Part shown: positions 16,738 to 25,247 of the stretch, piece after piece | Position numbering within the stretch: position 1 is the first letter of the stretch | How the letters are laid out: each line of letters opens with the position of its first letter | Assembly: GCA_034090045.1 (NCBI GenBank) | Contig: JAXDTI010000004.1 | Span: forward strand, 129,724 to 193,723 | DNA: 64,000 nt | Direction of reading: 5' to 3' | DNA from: JAXDTI01 sp034090045 | Lineage (GTDB): Bacteria; Actinomycetota; Actinomycetes; Actinomycetales; Actinomycetaceae | Program-made: the position numbers and the translations under genes | The notes under the pieces: generated by a model | Told to the model about the DNA's origin: nothing | The model's input: the letters and a program-made list of their open reading frames with translations, nothing else | Database searches by the model: none

Positions 16738-17832
16738 CTAAGGCAGGTGCAGCTGTCCGCGAATCATGGTCACCATCAGGTCGGTACCCTTGATTTCGGC
16801 GGTTTCTTCCGGACCGACGATCCGGGTGGTGCCGTCTGGGTCTACCAGTTGGGATGCGCCCGCGTCTGGACCCAGCGGCAGAATCACCCATTCTTTACCT
16901 GGAGCGTAGGTAGTTGCGGGTTCTTTCCCGGCAATCTGATCCCGGATATTGGCTATCACGACGCGAGCGTGGGCGCGAGCCGCATCGGCACGTTTCGATT
17001 CCGGCACGTCGGTTATATCGCCGACCGCGTAAACATTATTGTTGGAACGCACCCGCATATATTCGTCCACCATGATGGTGCCATCAGGATTCATATAATC
17101 CGAATAGAATCCGTACAGGTATCCGGAAGAGGTTTGCGCACCGTAGCACAGGAACCAAATATCGGCTTCCACCTGCTCACCGGCCATGGTTTCAACCTGG
17201 AAAGTGGATAGCATCCCAACGTCGGTGGGTGGCATATATGCCAGTGGAGACCCCAACACCAACTCGATGCCCATTTGTTTCATCTGTTTGGTGAGAGTAT
17301 CGCGAAGTTCATCCACGTATCCTGGGGTTCCGAGGATGCGGTCTTCTTTGTCAACCATGACTATTTCAAGATCCGGGAATGTGGCTTTCAGCTCACCGGC
17401 GAATTCAACACCTACTGTACCGGCTCCCACTAGCATGACACGTCTGGCTTTCGCCAGGTTGTCACGGGTCTGGTCGAGACGAGCTTTTGCAACTGATGCC
17501 TGCGACACCATGTGTTTTGCAGGATAGGGATAGGTTGTACCGGTCGCCAACACCAGGTAATCGCCCTCTATCGGTTCGTGACCGGCGACGAACACGGTAC
17601 GGTCTTCGACACGCATACAGGTTCCGTGAACAACTTCGCCGCGACTGAGGAGCCTGGTATAGGGCATGAAGATTGTGTGCCCCCAAACCTGGTCTACTGC
17701 GGCACGCAACGCGGCAGCATGATGCACGAACTGGTCTTTTTGTTCGACCAGTACAACATCGGCTACGTCGTCCAGACCGCCCGCCACGGTGATGCCGCCA
17801 TAGCCGCCACCGATAACAACTACCTTCGCCAC
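16738..17832 (-). CDS. FAD-dependent NAD(P)H oxidoreductase (NDH-2/AIF-like)
   Basis: The 364-residue flavoprotein of the two-dinucleotide-binding fold has an FAD site at the N-terminus (VVVIGGGYGGITVAGGL), an NAD(P)H site near 140 (VMLVGAGTVGVEFAGEL) and the FAD-closing motif NVYAVGDITD near 270. Length and spacing resemble type II NADH dehydrogenases and AIFM2/FSP1-like quinone reductases. There is no membrane anchor at the C-terminus. It probably passes electrons from NADH to a quinone or other small acceptor; the acceptor is unknown. The small acidic protein follows in the same operon. Confidence 0.85.
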   Translation of the reverse strand: MAKVVVIGGGYGGITVAGGLDDVADVVLVEQKDQFVHHAAALRAAVDQVWGHTIFMPYTRLLSRGEVVHGTCMRVEDRTVFVAGHEPIEGDYLVLATGTTYPYPAKHMVSQASVAKARLDQTRDNLAKARRVMLVGAGTVGVEFAGELKATFPDLEIVMVDKEDRILGTPGYVDELRDTLTKQMKQMGIELVLGSPLAYMPPTDVGMLSTFQVETMAGEQVEADIWFLCYGAQTSSGYLYGFYSDYMNPDGTIMVDEYMRVRSNNNVYAVGDITDVPESKRADAARAHARVVIANIRDQIAGKEPATTYAPGKEWVILPLGPDAGASQLVDPDGTTRIVGPEETAEIKGTDLMVTMIRGQLHLP

Positions 17833-17977
17833 TTGCGTACTCCTATATCAATCCCTCAATCGCACGCGATTCAGTTTCGGTTTTCAGTCTCGACGGCAAC
17901 CTTTGACCCTAGTTGCGGGTAACCGTAGAAAACTATCAATAATTAGGATAACTCAATGTAGTCGTTGGGTGGAGCTA

Positions 17978-18457
17978 TTAGGAATGTTTTTCTACGGAAA
18001 TCCGCTGCTTCAGAGCCCTGGCGATGTCTGGTTGAAAAAAATTGGGCCCTTTCAGCACTTTTCCGTCTTCTCGATATATCGGTTTGCCGTCTGCACCTAG
18101 TTTCGACATATTCGATGCCTGGACTTGCTCTAGGACTGCCGGCAGCGAGATCCCGGATTCCAGCGCCATACCATAAACAACGTATGTCAGGTCTGCCAGG
18201 GCATCTGCTGCCTCAACGACGTCGCGCCTTCCCTCATCAAGCTCACGCAGTTTCGCTGCCGCTTCCTGGATGGCTTCTCCGGCACATGCCCCATAGACTG
18301 CGGTTACCAGCTCTGAGACTTCCTCCATTATGAGACTGATTCGCATGTGGACTCGCTGAAAGTCTACACTCGGTTCCGCTGTCGAAATAGGCATGTTATA
18401 GGTTTCGTGAAACTGTGCGACCAGGGCTTCCGGGTCTCGGGGGCTTGGATTCTTCAT
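17978..18457 (-). CDS. MazG-like nucleotide pyrophosphohydrolase
   Basis: A 159-residue all-alpha NTP-pyrophosphatase domain. The metal-binding set is visible as EEVSEL in the first helix pair and EAADALADLTYVVYG in the second. A loop follows (NMSKLGADGKPIYREDGKVLKG) of the kind seen in stand-alone MazG-like and phosphoribosyl-ATP pyrophosphatase-like proteins. It probably hydrolyses a non-canonical or excess nucleotide triphosphate. It faces away from tRNA-Leu(GAG). About 145 bases before the FAD oxidoreductase gene hold nothing I can assign. Confidence 0.82.
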   Translation of the reverse strand: MKNPSPRDPEALVAQFHETYNMPISTAEPSVDFQRVHMRISLIMEEVSELVTAVYGACAGEAIQEAAAKLRELDEGRRDVVEAADALADLTYVVYGMALESGISLPAVLEQVQASNMSKLGADGKPIYREDGKVLKGPNFFQPDIARALKQRISVEKHS

Positions 18458-18549
18458 TTTTCCTCCAGTGTTTTTTATGCTTATCCCACTCTATGTCATC
18501 GGGCGGGCGCTCAATCATTTCTCGCGGATGTGGTAGTGTTACCTGGAAC

Positions 18550-18638
18550 GCGCGGGTGGCGGAATTGGTAGACGCGCTAGCTTGAGGTGCTAGTGACCCA
18601 TTTAGACGGTCGTGAGGGTTCAAGTCCCTTCTCGCGCA
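18550..18638 (+). tRNA. tRNA-Leu (GAG)
   Basis: A class II tRNA of 89 bases. The acceptor is GCGCGGG with CTCGCGC (18631-18637) and discriminator A 18638. The anticodon stem is CTAGC/GCTAG with loop TTGAGGT, anticodon GAG at 18584-18586. The long variable arm (about 18594-18611) is of leucine type, and the T loop is GTTCAAG. CCA is not encoded. Its 3' end begins the tandem repeats described next. Confidence 0.95.
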
Positions 18639-18806
18639 CAGCTAGGCAGACCGAACGGCAAAGCTTGCTTTGTTGGTGAGGTCAACGACGCTGGAAGCTT
18701 GGAAACGTAGTTTCCCCGCGCACAGCTAGGCAGACCGAACGGCAAAGCTTGCTTTGTTGGTGAGGTCAACGACGCTGGAAGCTTGGAAACGTAGTTTCCC
18801 CGCGCA
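18633..18806. repeat. Two tandem 84-bp direct repeats at the 3' end of tRNA-Leu
   Basis: Copy 1 is 18633-18716, copy 2 is 18717-18800, and a six-base third start (CGCGCA) follows at 18801. The copies look identical. Each begins with CGCGCA, which in copy 1 is the 3' end of the tRNA. Each contains three hairpins: CAAAGC-TT-GCTTTG, GTTG-GTGAGGT-CAAC and GGAAAC-GTA-GTTTCC. No open frame of note is present. This fills most of the 402-base stretch without protein genes between 18458 and 18859. It could be a processed RNA spacer or a duplicated scar of integration. Confidence 0.92.
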
Positions 18807-18859
18807 TAAACATTTTCCCCTTTTTGCCGGTATGTTTATAGTGAGAGAAGGAGTTTTCG

Positions 18860-19393
18860 ATGGTTGATTTACTTTCTCGCCCTACCGCTCCAACACCTGC
18901 AGAGCTGTTGCCGAGTGTGCCGGTATTCTCGGTATCTTCCAGTGATTTTGTTGATGGCGGTCAGTTGCCGTTCCGCCTCAGTGTTGCCGGTGGCTCGGTG
19001 AGCCCGCAGCTGTCCTGGTCTGGTTTTCCTGCTGAAACTAAGTCTTTTGCTGTTACCTGCTACGATCCGGATGCCCCGACGGGTTGTGGCTGGTGGCATT
19101 GGTTGTTGATCGACATTCCGGTTGAGACGACTGTGCTGGATCGCGGTATTGGCGAATCGGATTTGTTGGTGGATGGCGCGGCTTTCCATTTGCGTAATGA
19201 TGGCGGCACCTGGGCCTATAACGGCGCTAATCCGCCGGCTGGGGATCGTCCGCACCGCTATATTTTCACGGTTCATGCCCTTGATGTGGATACCCTGTCA
19301 CTGGATGAGGATGCCTCGGCTGCGGTTGCTGGTTTTAATCTGACTTTTCACGGTATCGCGCGAGCTTCCATTACCGGCACGTTCCAACAGTAG
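18860..19393 (+). CDS. YbhB/YbcL family (PEBP-like) protein
   Basis: The 177-residue cytosolic protein has the phosphatidylethanolamine-binding protein fold: SPQLSWSGFP, the anion-site motif CYDPDAPTGCGWWHWLL, and PPAGDRPHRYIFTVHAL. Bacterial members are small ligand-binding proteins whose role is mostly unknown; they are related to Raf kinase inhibitor protein. AGAAGGAG lies upstream of the ATG. It is followed seven bases later by trmL in the same direction. Confidence 0.9.
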   Translation: MVDLLSRPTAPTPAELLPSVPVFSVSSSDFVDGGQLPFRLSVAGGSVSPQLSWSGFPAETKSFAVTCYDPDAPTGCGWWHWLLIDIPVETTVLDRGIGESDLLVDGAAFHLRNDGGTWAYNGANPPAGDRPHRYIFTVHALDVDTLSLDEDASAAVAGFNLTFHGIARASITGTFQQ

Positions 19394-19400
19394 GTTCACT

Positions 19401-19862
19401 GTGCTGCATCTGGTTTATTTCGAGCCGCGGATCCCTGGAAATACCGGTGCTGCTATCCGCGTATCGGCTTGTACTGGTTCTTTGCTGCACCTTGTGGAGC
19501 CACTGTGTTTCGATATGGATGACAGGAAGCTTCGGCGTGCCGGTTTGGATTATCACGATTTGGCTCACGTAAAAGTTCACCCCAATCTGGATGATGCTCT
19601 TGCGGATATTCCGGGCAGGATTTTTGCGTTTACCGGACACGCCCATACTCACTATCAGGATGTGGAGTACCGTGATGGTGATGGTTTACTTTTCGGACCG
19701 GAACCGACGGGGCTGCCACAGTGGGCGATGCAGCATCCCCGCGTTGAACAGCTGGTTCGCATACCTATGAAACCTGGGGCGCGTTCGCTTAACTTGACTA
19801 TTTCTGCTGCTATTGGTCTGTATGAGGCGTTGCGCCAGCTGGGTTTTCCGAACCTGGTTTGA
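19401..19862 (+). CDS. trmL: tRNA (cytidine(34)-2'-O)-methyltransferase TrmL
   Basis: TrmL methylates the wobble ribose of certain leucine tRNAs. The 153 residues form a minimal SPOUT knot: HLVYFEPRIPGNTGAAIR at the N-terminus, LLFGPEPTGLP, and the C-terminal knot IPMKPGARSLNLTISAA. The GTG start at 19401 fits the family's N-terminus. It lies close to tRNA-Leu(GAG), and the E. coli enzyme acts on tRNA-Leu(CmAA) and tRNA-Leu(cmnm5UmAA), so the CAA leucine tRNA at 4541 is a plausible substrate. Confidence 0.92.
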   Translation: MLHLVYFEPRIPGNTGAAIRVSACTGSLLHLVEPLCFDMDDRKLRRAGLDYHDLAHVKVHPNLDDALADIPGRIFAFTGHAHTHYQDVEYRDGDGLLFGPEPTGLPQWAMQHPRVEQLVRIPMKPGARSLNLTISAAIGLYEALRQLGFPNLV

Positions 19863-19979
19863 AGGGTTAATCTGATATACCTGCCCGATATCCGTTTTCA
19901 TGAGGTATTACGAGCGAAATAGTGACACAATAGACAGGTACCCTCTCATCCACTACCGGTTTAGGAGCGAGATAACACG

Positions 19980-21347
19980 ATGAGCGAATACAACTACGAT
20001 GTCGTGATTATGGGTGCCGGTTCTGGTGGTTATGCCACCGCGCTGCGCAGCGCCCAGCTCGGCAAAAAGGTTGCACTAATCGAAGGCGATAAAATCGGCG
20101 GTACCTGCCTGCATCGCGGATGTATCCCCACTAAGGCTTTGTTGCATGTTGCTGAGGTAGCCGAGGATGTTCGCAGCTGTGAGGCTATCGGCATCCAGGC
20201 AAGTCTCAATGGTTTTGATACTCAACGTATTGCGGCGTTCCGTGACGGCACTATTAAGCGTCTCTACCGGGGGCTGCAGGGTCTGATTAAGAGCCGTAGG
20301 ATTGAGGTTGTAACCGGTTGGGGGCGTCTCACTGATGCCCATACCGTGACTGTTGAAGGTGTGGCTTATACCGGCGAAAATATCGTATTGGCTACCGGTT
20401 CTTATTCAAAGACGCTGCCCGGTCTCACGATTGAGGGGCGGGTTATTACCTCCGAGCAGGCGCTCCAATTGGATTGGATTCCGCAGCGGGCAGCGGTGCT
20501 CGGTGGCGGCGTTATCGGCGTGGAGTTTGCTTCTTACTGGCGTTCTATGGGGTCGGAAGTAACCATTATCGAGGGGCTGCCCTCTTTGGTACCTAACGAG
20601 GATTCCGCAATTCGTAAGGTTTTGGAAAAGGATTTCCGGAAACGCGGCATTGCTTTTCACACTGGCACATTCTTTGAATCGGTAACCCAGGATGATTCCG
20701 GGGTTCATATTAAAGCTGGCGAGGTTAGTGTGGATGCCGACCTGCTGCTGGTCGCGGTGGGACGCGGTCCGCAGACCGCAAACATGGGTTACGAGGAAGT
20801 CGGCGTGAATATGGATCGCGGTTTTGTGCTCACGGATGAGCAGTTGCGCACCAATATCCCGTCCGTCTTTGCTGTCGGCGATATTGTTCCGGGTGTCCAG
20901 CTGGCACATAGGGGTTTTGCCCAGGGCGTGTTTTTAGCCGAGAAACTGGCAGGTTTATCTCCTGAGCCGATTCGTGACTCTAATATCCCTAAGGTGACTT
21001 TCTGTGAGCCGCAGATCGCTTCGGTCGGGTTGAATCAGGATCAGGCCGAGGAGCAATATGGTGCCCAGAATGTTCGGGTAATGGAATATAACTTGGCGGG
21101 TAATGGCAAAACCCAGATTTTGGGTGGCGGCGGTTTGATTAAACTGGTCGCGGTCAACGATGGTCCGATTGTTGGGTTCCACGCGATTGGTTCGCGAGTT
21201 GGCGAGCTTGTTGGTGAGGGGCAACTCATGGTGAATTGGGAAGCTTATCCGGATGATTTAGCTGCTCTGGTACATGCGCATCCGACACAGAACGAGGCGA
21301 TTGGCGAGGCCGCTATGGCACTGGCCGGGAAACCGCTGCACTCGTGA
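19980..21347 (+). CDS. lpd: Dihydrolipoyl dehydrogenase (E3)
   Basis: Lpd re-oxidises dihydrolipoyl groups with NAD+, or runs in reverse to reduce them. The 455 residues have the FAD motif IMGAGSGGYATALRSAQLG, redox disulfide GGTCLHRGCIPTK, NAD site VLGGGVIGVEFASYW, FAD motif FAVGDIVPG, and the C-terminal catalytic His-Glu pair HAHPTQNEAIGEA. All catalytic parts appear intact. It sits 35 bases upstream of the lipoyl protein gene, so the two work together. The region 19863-19979 may hold the promoter; GGAG lies 12 bases before the ATG. Confidence 0.96.
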   Translation: MSEYNYDVVIMGAGSGGYATALRSAQLGKKVALIEGDKIGGTCLHRGCIPTKALLHVAEVAEDVRSCEAIGIQASLNGFDTQRIAAFRDGTIKRLYRGLQGLIKSRRIEVVTGWGRLTDAHTVTVEGVAYTGENIVLATGSYSKTLPGLTIEGRVITSEQALQLDWIPQRAAVLGGGVIGVEFASYWRSMGSEVTIIEGLPSLVPNEDSAIRKVLEKDFRKRGIAFHTGTFFESVTQDDSGVHIKAGEVSVDADLLLVAVGRGPQTANMGYEEVGVNMDRGFVLTDEQLRTNIPSVFAVGDIVPGVQLAHRGFAQGVFLAEKLAGLSPEPIRDSNIPKVTFCEPQIASVGLNQDQAEEQYGAQNVRVMEYNLAGNGKTQILGGGGLIKLVAVNDGPIVGFHAIGSRVGELVGEGQLMVNWEAYPDDLAALVHAHPTQNEAIGEAAMALAGKPLHS

Positions 21348-21382
21348 ACAGCAATTACAGGTATTGAAGTTAGGAATAGGAA

Positions 21383-23068
21383 ATGTCACAGACTGTTGAA
21401 ATGCCGGCGCTCGGCGAATCCATTACCGAGGGTACGGTGTCCCAGTGGTTGAAGAAGGTTGGTGACACGGTTGCGGTGGATGAGCCGTTGCTGGAGGTCT
21501 CCACTGACAAGGTAGACTCCGAGATTCCCTCACCGGTTGCCGGCGTGGTTTTGGAGATTCTCGTCGATGAGGACGAGACGGTAGATGTTGGTACCCCGCT
21601 TTGCCGACTGGGTGACCCCGGTGAGGTTGAGGGTAGTGCCGAAGCTCCGGCTGCGGCTCCTGAAGCGGTTCCAGAACCCGCTGTCCCGGCAGCTACTGCC
21701 CCAGTAACGCCTCCAGCACCTGCGCCTCCAGCACCTGCAGCTCCGGCACCAGCACCCGCTGCCCCTATGGCTCCTCCCTCACCGGTATCGGATCTGCCCG
21801 GTTCAGGAATTCCGTCATCGGTGCAGCAGGTAGGCGATAAGAATGTAATCCAGTGGGCTTATCCGCAACCCCACAGCGGCTACCCCGGAACCATGACCGC
21901 TGAGGGGCAGGCAGTTCCAGCAGAAAACGCAGATTCGATTACTTCTGGTTCTACTGGACGTACCGGTTTGGTTACCCCGCCTGCAGTGAACACCCCGGAG
22001 GGGGCAGTAAAAGCGAATACCCCTGAAGTTGCTGCGCCGGCTGCTGAAATAGGTGAATCTCAAACTATTGATATGCCCGCTCTGGGCGAATCCATCACCG
22101 AGGGGACAGTATCTCGCTGGCTGAAGCAGATTGGTGACTCGGTTGCGGTTGATGAACCTTTGCTGGAGGTGTCCACCGACAAGGTAGACTCCGAAATCCC
22201 CTCGCCGATTTCGGGCACCCTGCTCGAGATTTTGGTTGGTGAGGACGAAACCGTAGATGTCGGCACTCCCCTATGTCGGGTTGGCGCAGCCGAATCAGCC
22301 AGTGTAGCTGAGGCTCCGACAACTCCAGCTCCGCAGGGAGCTTCCACTCCGGCAGCACCTGCTCCGGCAGCGCCTGCAGTTCCCACCCCGGCACCTGTTT
22401 TTGACGCGGCTCCAGTTTCGGAACCCAGACCGGGAAGTTCCGGATACGTTACCCCGATTGTCCGTAAACTTGCGGCAGCTCTCGGTGTAGACCTTGCTAC
22501 TGTTAAAGGTACAGGCGTTGGTGGTCGCATCCGTAAAGAAGACATACAGGCCGCAGCCGGTCGGGATACCGCTACCCCAGCTGCTGCCCCTGCCGCTGCG
22601 GTCTCAGCACCTGCAGCACCAGCCGTGCCCGCAGCACCCGCTCCGGCACCTGCCGCTCCGGTTACAACAGTAGCCGGTCAGCTAACCACAATGGTGGAGG
22701 TAGATGTCACTAGAGTTATCGCACTGAGCGGTTCCGGGAGCAGTGATTTTGCAACCACAGTCCTGCCCTATCTGAGCAAGGCCGCAGCTGACGCTCAATC
22801 CGGTTATCCGGGATTGCAAGTTGATGTCATAACCACCGGGGCACTTCTTGAAACACCTGCACTAACCGGAAACTCCCGGGCAGTGCTCGGTGTAGGAACG
22901 GTGGTAAAACGCCCGGTAGTACTGCCCGGCAGCGATGGCAACGATACGATTGCTATTCGCTCGATGGTCTATTTGGCGCTCAGCTACGATGCCGCAAACC
23001 TCACCCCGGAAACTGCTGCACGCTTCTTGGCTACAGTACAGAACCGAGTCGAATCCGGCGATTTCTAG
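21383..23068 (+). CDS. Double-lipoyl E2-like protein lacking the acyltransferase active site
   Basis: The 561-residue DlaT/SucB relative has lipoyl domain 1 (2-77, Lys43 in STDKVDSE), an Ala/Pro linker, lipoyl domain 2 (about 225-300, Lys267), another linker, a peripheral-subunit-binding domain (about 353-390, TPIVRKLAAALGVD...GRIRKEDIQ) and a third Ala/Pro linker. The C-terminal domain has only about 130 residues rather than about 230. It lacks the SRMRKVIAERM opening, and the HxxxDG active site is replaced (SYDAANLTPETAARFL, about 533-548). Sequence before and after this is still E2-like, so this is decay or redesign within one intact frame. Lipoyl lysines and E3 binding are retained. It is co-directional with lpd. 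Confidence 0.88.
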   Translation: MSQTVEMPALGESITEGTVSQWLKKVGDTVAVDEPLLEVSTDKVDSEIPSPVAGVVLEILVDEDETVDVGTPLCRLGDPGEVEGSAEAPAAAPEAVPEPAVPAATAPVTPPAPAPPAPAAPAPAPAAPMAPPSPVSDLPGSGIPSSVQQVGDKNVIQWAYPQPHSGYPGTMTAEGQAVPAENADSITSGSTGRTGLVTPPAVNTPEGAVKANTPEVAAPAAEIGESQTIDMPALGESITEGTVSRWLKQIGDSVAVDEPLLEVSTDKVDSEIPSPISGTLLEILVGEDETVDVGTPLCRVGAAESASVAEAPTTPAPQGASTPAAPAPAAPAVPTPAPVFDAAPVSEPRPGSSGYVTPIVRKLAAALGVDLATVKGTGVGGRIRKEDIQAAAGRDTATPAAAPAAAVSAPAAPAVPAAPAPAPAAPVTTVAGQLTTMVEVDVTRVIALSGSGSSDFATTVLPYLSKAAADAQSGYPGLQVDVITTGALLETPALTGNSRAVLGVGTVVKRPVVLPGSDGNDTIAIRSMVYLALSYDAANLTPETAARFLATVQNRVESGDF

Positions 23069-23078
23069 GTCACAAACC

Positions 23079-23115
23079 AAAATGGGGTCGGGGCTGAACG
23101 CCCCGACCCCATTTT
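23079..23115. terminator. Bidirectional rho-independent terminator
   Basis: A perfect hairpin with stem GGGGTCGGGGC (23084-23094), loop TGAAC and the complementary arm 23100-23110. AAAAT lies on one side and ATTTT on the other. It sits between the convergent E2-like and kinase-like genes and should stop transcription from both directions. Confidence 0.95.
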
Positions 23116-23116
23116 G

Positions 23117-24334
23117 CTATATACCATCAGCTTCAATCGTCTCAACGAAACGACCTTTATCTGAGATCCTGAATAGCTTCCACCTGGACTGTTGCTGTTC
23201 GATTTCACTACAGCGCCCCTGAGAGCAACTGCGATACGCCCCCTGGACTATCTCAGCCTTTATCCATCCATCTTCACGAGCAGTTGCGGAACGCACCACA
23301 GTATCAAGCTCGGACACCTCCAGTCCACGCCGCCCAATTTCGGCAAGTAACTTACGTTCCGAAGTCTCCATTGGGGAACCGGGCTCGCAAAGAGCAAGTA
23401 GCCCATCCAAATCTCCATTGTTGAGAGCGCGGTCTCGCTTATTAAGCAATTCTTGTAGCTCCTGACGTTCGCTATCGGTATCCTGACCAACATTATTGGA
23501 ATTGCCCAGACCCGATCTGTTCGTGAATAGCTCACCAACTGGCGGAAATAACAGCAATATAAGAGCCAGTAGCGCAAGAATCGGCAACGCCTTTCCCCCC
23601 TTGCGGGAACGCGGCATAGTGGTTGCCAGACCGCAAACTTCAGACTCAACAGATCGCCTAGCATCACGATGCTTAGGTAACACTAGCAGCGGACGCGGGT
23701 TCCCACGATGGCTAACGGGGTGAGTGAGCCTCAAAAAATCCGGTTTGAATGGAATTGACTCTCGTGTTTGTAACATCGCGAGCAATGCTCGGGAATCCAC
23801 CCGGGAGCGTTGCGGACGCTGAGCCGCCTCCACGATTTCACGTTCTGCTCCGTACTCCCCTAACAGGGCACCCAACGCCCAAACATCTGCTGCCATTCCC
23901 GGTTTCTCACCGGGAGGGGCATAGCGATCGGTGCCCCACCTCGAATCAAACTCCGGGTCAATCAGCGTGACCTGATTGCCGTCCACCATGATGTTCATAG
24001 CTGAAACATCTCCGTGATACAGCCCAGCATCATGCAGGTTGACCAGCTGAGCGCAGACTGAACGTAAAACCGCCACGGTGTCATCTGCCTCAGCGTAGGG
24101 CAGCGGCACACCGGGCAATATAGTCATCTTGAGTGCTACTCTCCCGCAGTCTCCCTCGATAACATCCTGAATGCCGCAAGCACCAATCTCAGCGAAGCGC
24201 CTGGCAATCTCACGGGCTTTCGGGGGGATTGCCTTCAGGCAACACGCAACTCCCTCGGAATCATCAGCGTGCCAGATAATGCCACGTGAGGTGACAACAG
24301 CCGGACAGATGTTCTCAAAACCTGGAAATCTCAT
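23117..24334 (-). CDS. Kinase-like membrane protein with extracytoplasmic domain
   Basis: A 405-residue protein with a cytoplasmic kinase-like domain (about 1-200): a possible ATP lysine in CCLKAIP (34), LVNLHDAG, a catalytic-loop-like YHGDVSAMNIMV (107-116, HGD instead of HRD), LIDPEFD (Asp126; DPE instead of DFG), and a PPGEKPGMAADVWALGALL helix. One membrane segment lies at about 249-265 (ALPILALLALILLLF). The outer domain (about 280-405) contains a helix, RDRALNNGDLDGLLALCEPGSP, like SnoaL/NTF2-type sensor folds, and a Cys pair in YRSCSQGRCSE. It could be an atypical serine/threonine kinase or a pseudokinase. Confidence 0.75.
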   Translation of the reverse strand: MRFPGFENICPAVVTSRGIIWHADDSEGVACCLKAIPPKAREIARRFAEIGACGIQDVIEGDCGRVALKMTILPGVPLPYAEADDTVAVLRSVCAQLVNLHDAGLYHGDVSAMNIMVDGNQVTLIDPEFDSRWGTDRYAPPGEKPGMAADVWALGALLGEYGAEREIVEAAQRPQRSRVDSRALLAMLQTRESIPFKPDFLRLTHPVSHRGNPRPLLVLPKHRDARRSVESEVCGLATTMPRSRKGGKALPILALLALILLLFPPVGELFTNRSGLGNSNNVGQDTDSERQELQELLNKRDRALNNGDLDGLLALCEPGSPMETSERKLLAEIGRRGLEVSELDTVVRSATAREDGWIKAEIVQGAYRSCSQGRCSEIEQQQSRWKLFRISDKGRFVETIEADGI

Positions 24335-24443
24335 AATTCCAGCACACCACAGCTTTATCTTTTAGCAAACCCGGAACCCGAAACTGTTGATAACTCAGGT
24401 GAATGTGCGAAATACCCCCTCCAACCGATAGGCTTTAATCACT

Positions 24444-25148
24444 ATGAGCACAAACGCAACGCCGCAGAAGAAACGCTGGTATCAAACAATCATCGACCTT
24501 TATAAGGTCACGAAACGCACGTATTCCTGGATAGGTCCGGTAATGCTGGGAATCGTAATCACACTACCAGTCACCGCTTTGATTGTGATGCTGCTGGTGC
24601 ATCTGTCGGTTATCTCGATAGTTGCCTATACGATTATGGCATTGATGATCGCGATAGTGATTGACACTTATTTGCTCTCCAGTTTGGCTAACAGGGCTGT
24701 CTATCAACAGCTGGACGGGGTAAAAGGTGCCGTTTATGCTGTAATCAGCAATCTGAAACGCGGTTGGATCGTAGAGACCCAACCGGTAGCTTTTAACCGT
24801 AAACAAGATTTGATTTGGCGGATCGTGGGGCGTCCGGGCGTAGTACTAATCGGTGAGGGACCACACTCGCGTATCTTCCCGATGCTGATGGAAGAGAGAA
24901 CAAAAACGTCCCGAGTGGCTCCTAAGGTCGAGATCCACGTTTTACAGTGCGGCAACGAGCCTGGGCAGATACCAATCTCTAAGTTGCTCAAGACCATCAA
25001 TCGACTCCCCAAGTCACTGGATAAGAACGCAATTCCGATACTCGGGAAACGCCTGGAGAGCCTACAAGGAAAGGGTGGTCCCGGCATCCCAAAGGGAGTG
25101 GATCCCACGGCAACGAAGATGAGCCGACGCGCATTGAGAGGCAAGTAG
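24444..25148 (+). CDS. DUF4191 membrane protein
   Basis: A 234-residue protein typical of actinobacteria: basic start, two membrane helices (about 32-52, VMLGIVITLPVTALIVMLLV, and 57-77), then a soluble domain with VVLIGEGPHSRI, PKVEIHVLQCGNEPGQIPI and a basic C-terminus (SRRALRGK). Its function is unknown. In mycobacteria the homologue (Rv2219) lies between lipA and glnA1; here both neighbours are missing and an amino-acid transporter follows instead. Confidence 0.85.
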   Translation: MSTNATPQKKRWYQTIIDLYKVTKRTYSWIGPVMLGIVITLPVTALIVMLLVHLSVISIVAYTIMALMIAIVIDTYLLSSLANRAVYQQLDGVKGAVYAVISNLKRGWIVETQPVAFNRKQDLIWRIVGRPGVVLIGEGPHSRIFPMLMEERTKTSRVAPKVEIHVLQCGNEPGQIPISKLLKTINRLPKSLDKNAIPILGKRLESLQGKGGPGIPKGVDPTATKMSRRALRGK

Positions 25149-25180
25149 CATTTAGGGTTGCTGCTGGTAAAACCCTTGAT

Positions 25181-25209
25181 TTGCATATTTTTTCATAGGC
25201 GTGCATAAT
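25181..25209 (+). promoter_or_regulatory. Probable sigma-70 promoter of the amino-acid transporter operon
   Basis: TTGCAT (25181-25186), a 17-base spacer and CATAAT (25204-25209) lie 38 bases before the start codon. Each hexamer is close to consensus and the spacing is ideal. The surrounding A/T-rich sequence stands out from neighbouring DNA. Confidence 0.55.
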
Positions 25210-25247
25210 TTTAATGTTAGTTTTGTACGCTACTCAAGGAGCGAATA

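Noticed and set aside
18633..18806. CRISPR array
   Set aside because: The repeats are direct tandem copies with no spacers and no cas genes near.
22060..22545. Minus-strand frame in the E2-like gene
   Set aside because: It is the reverse reading of the Ala/Pro linkers and lipoyl domain, giving biased composition only.
21383..23068. Frameshift as the cause of the short E2 catalytic domain
   Set aside because: The region before and after the altered site stays E2-like in the same frame to a normal C-terminus, so a simple frameshift does not explain it.
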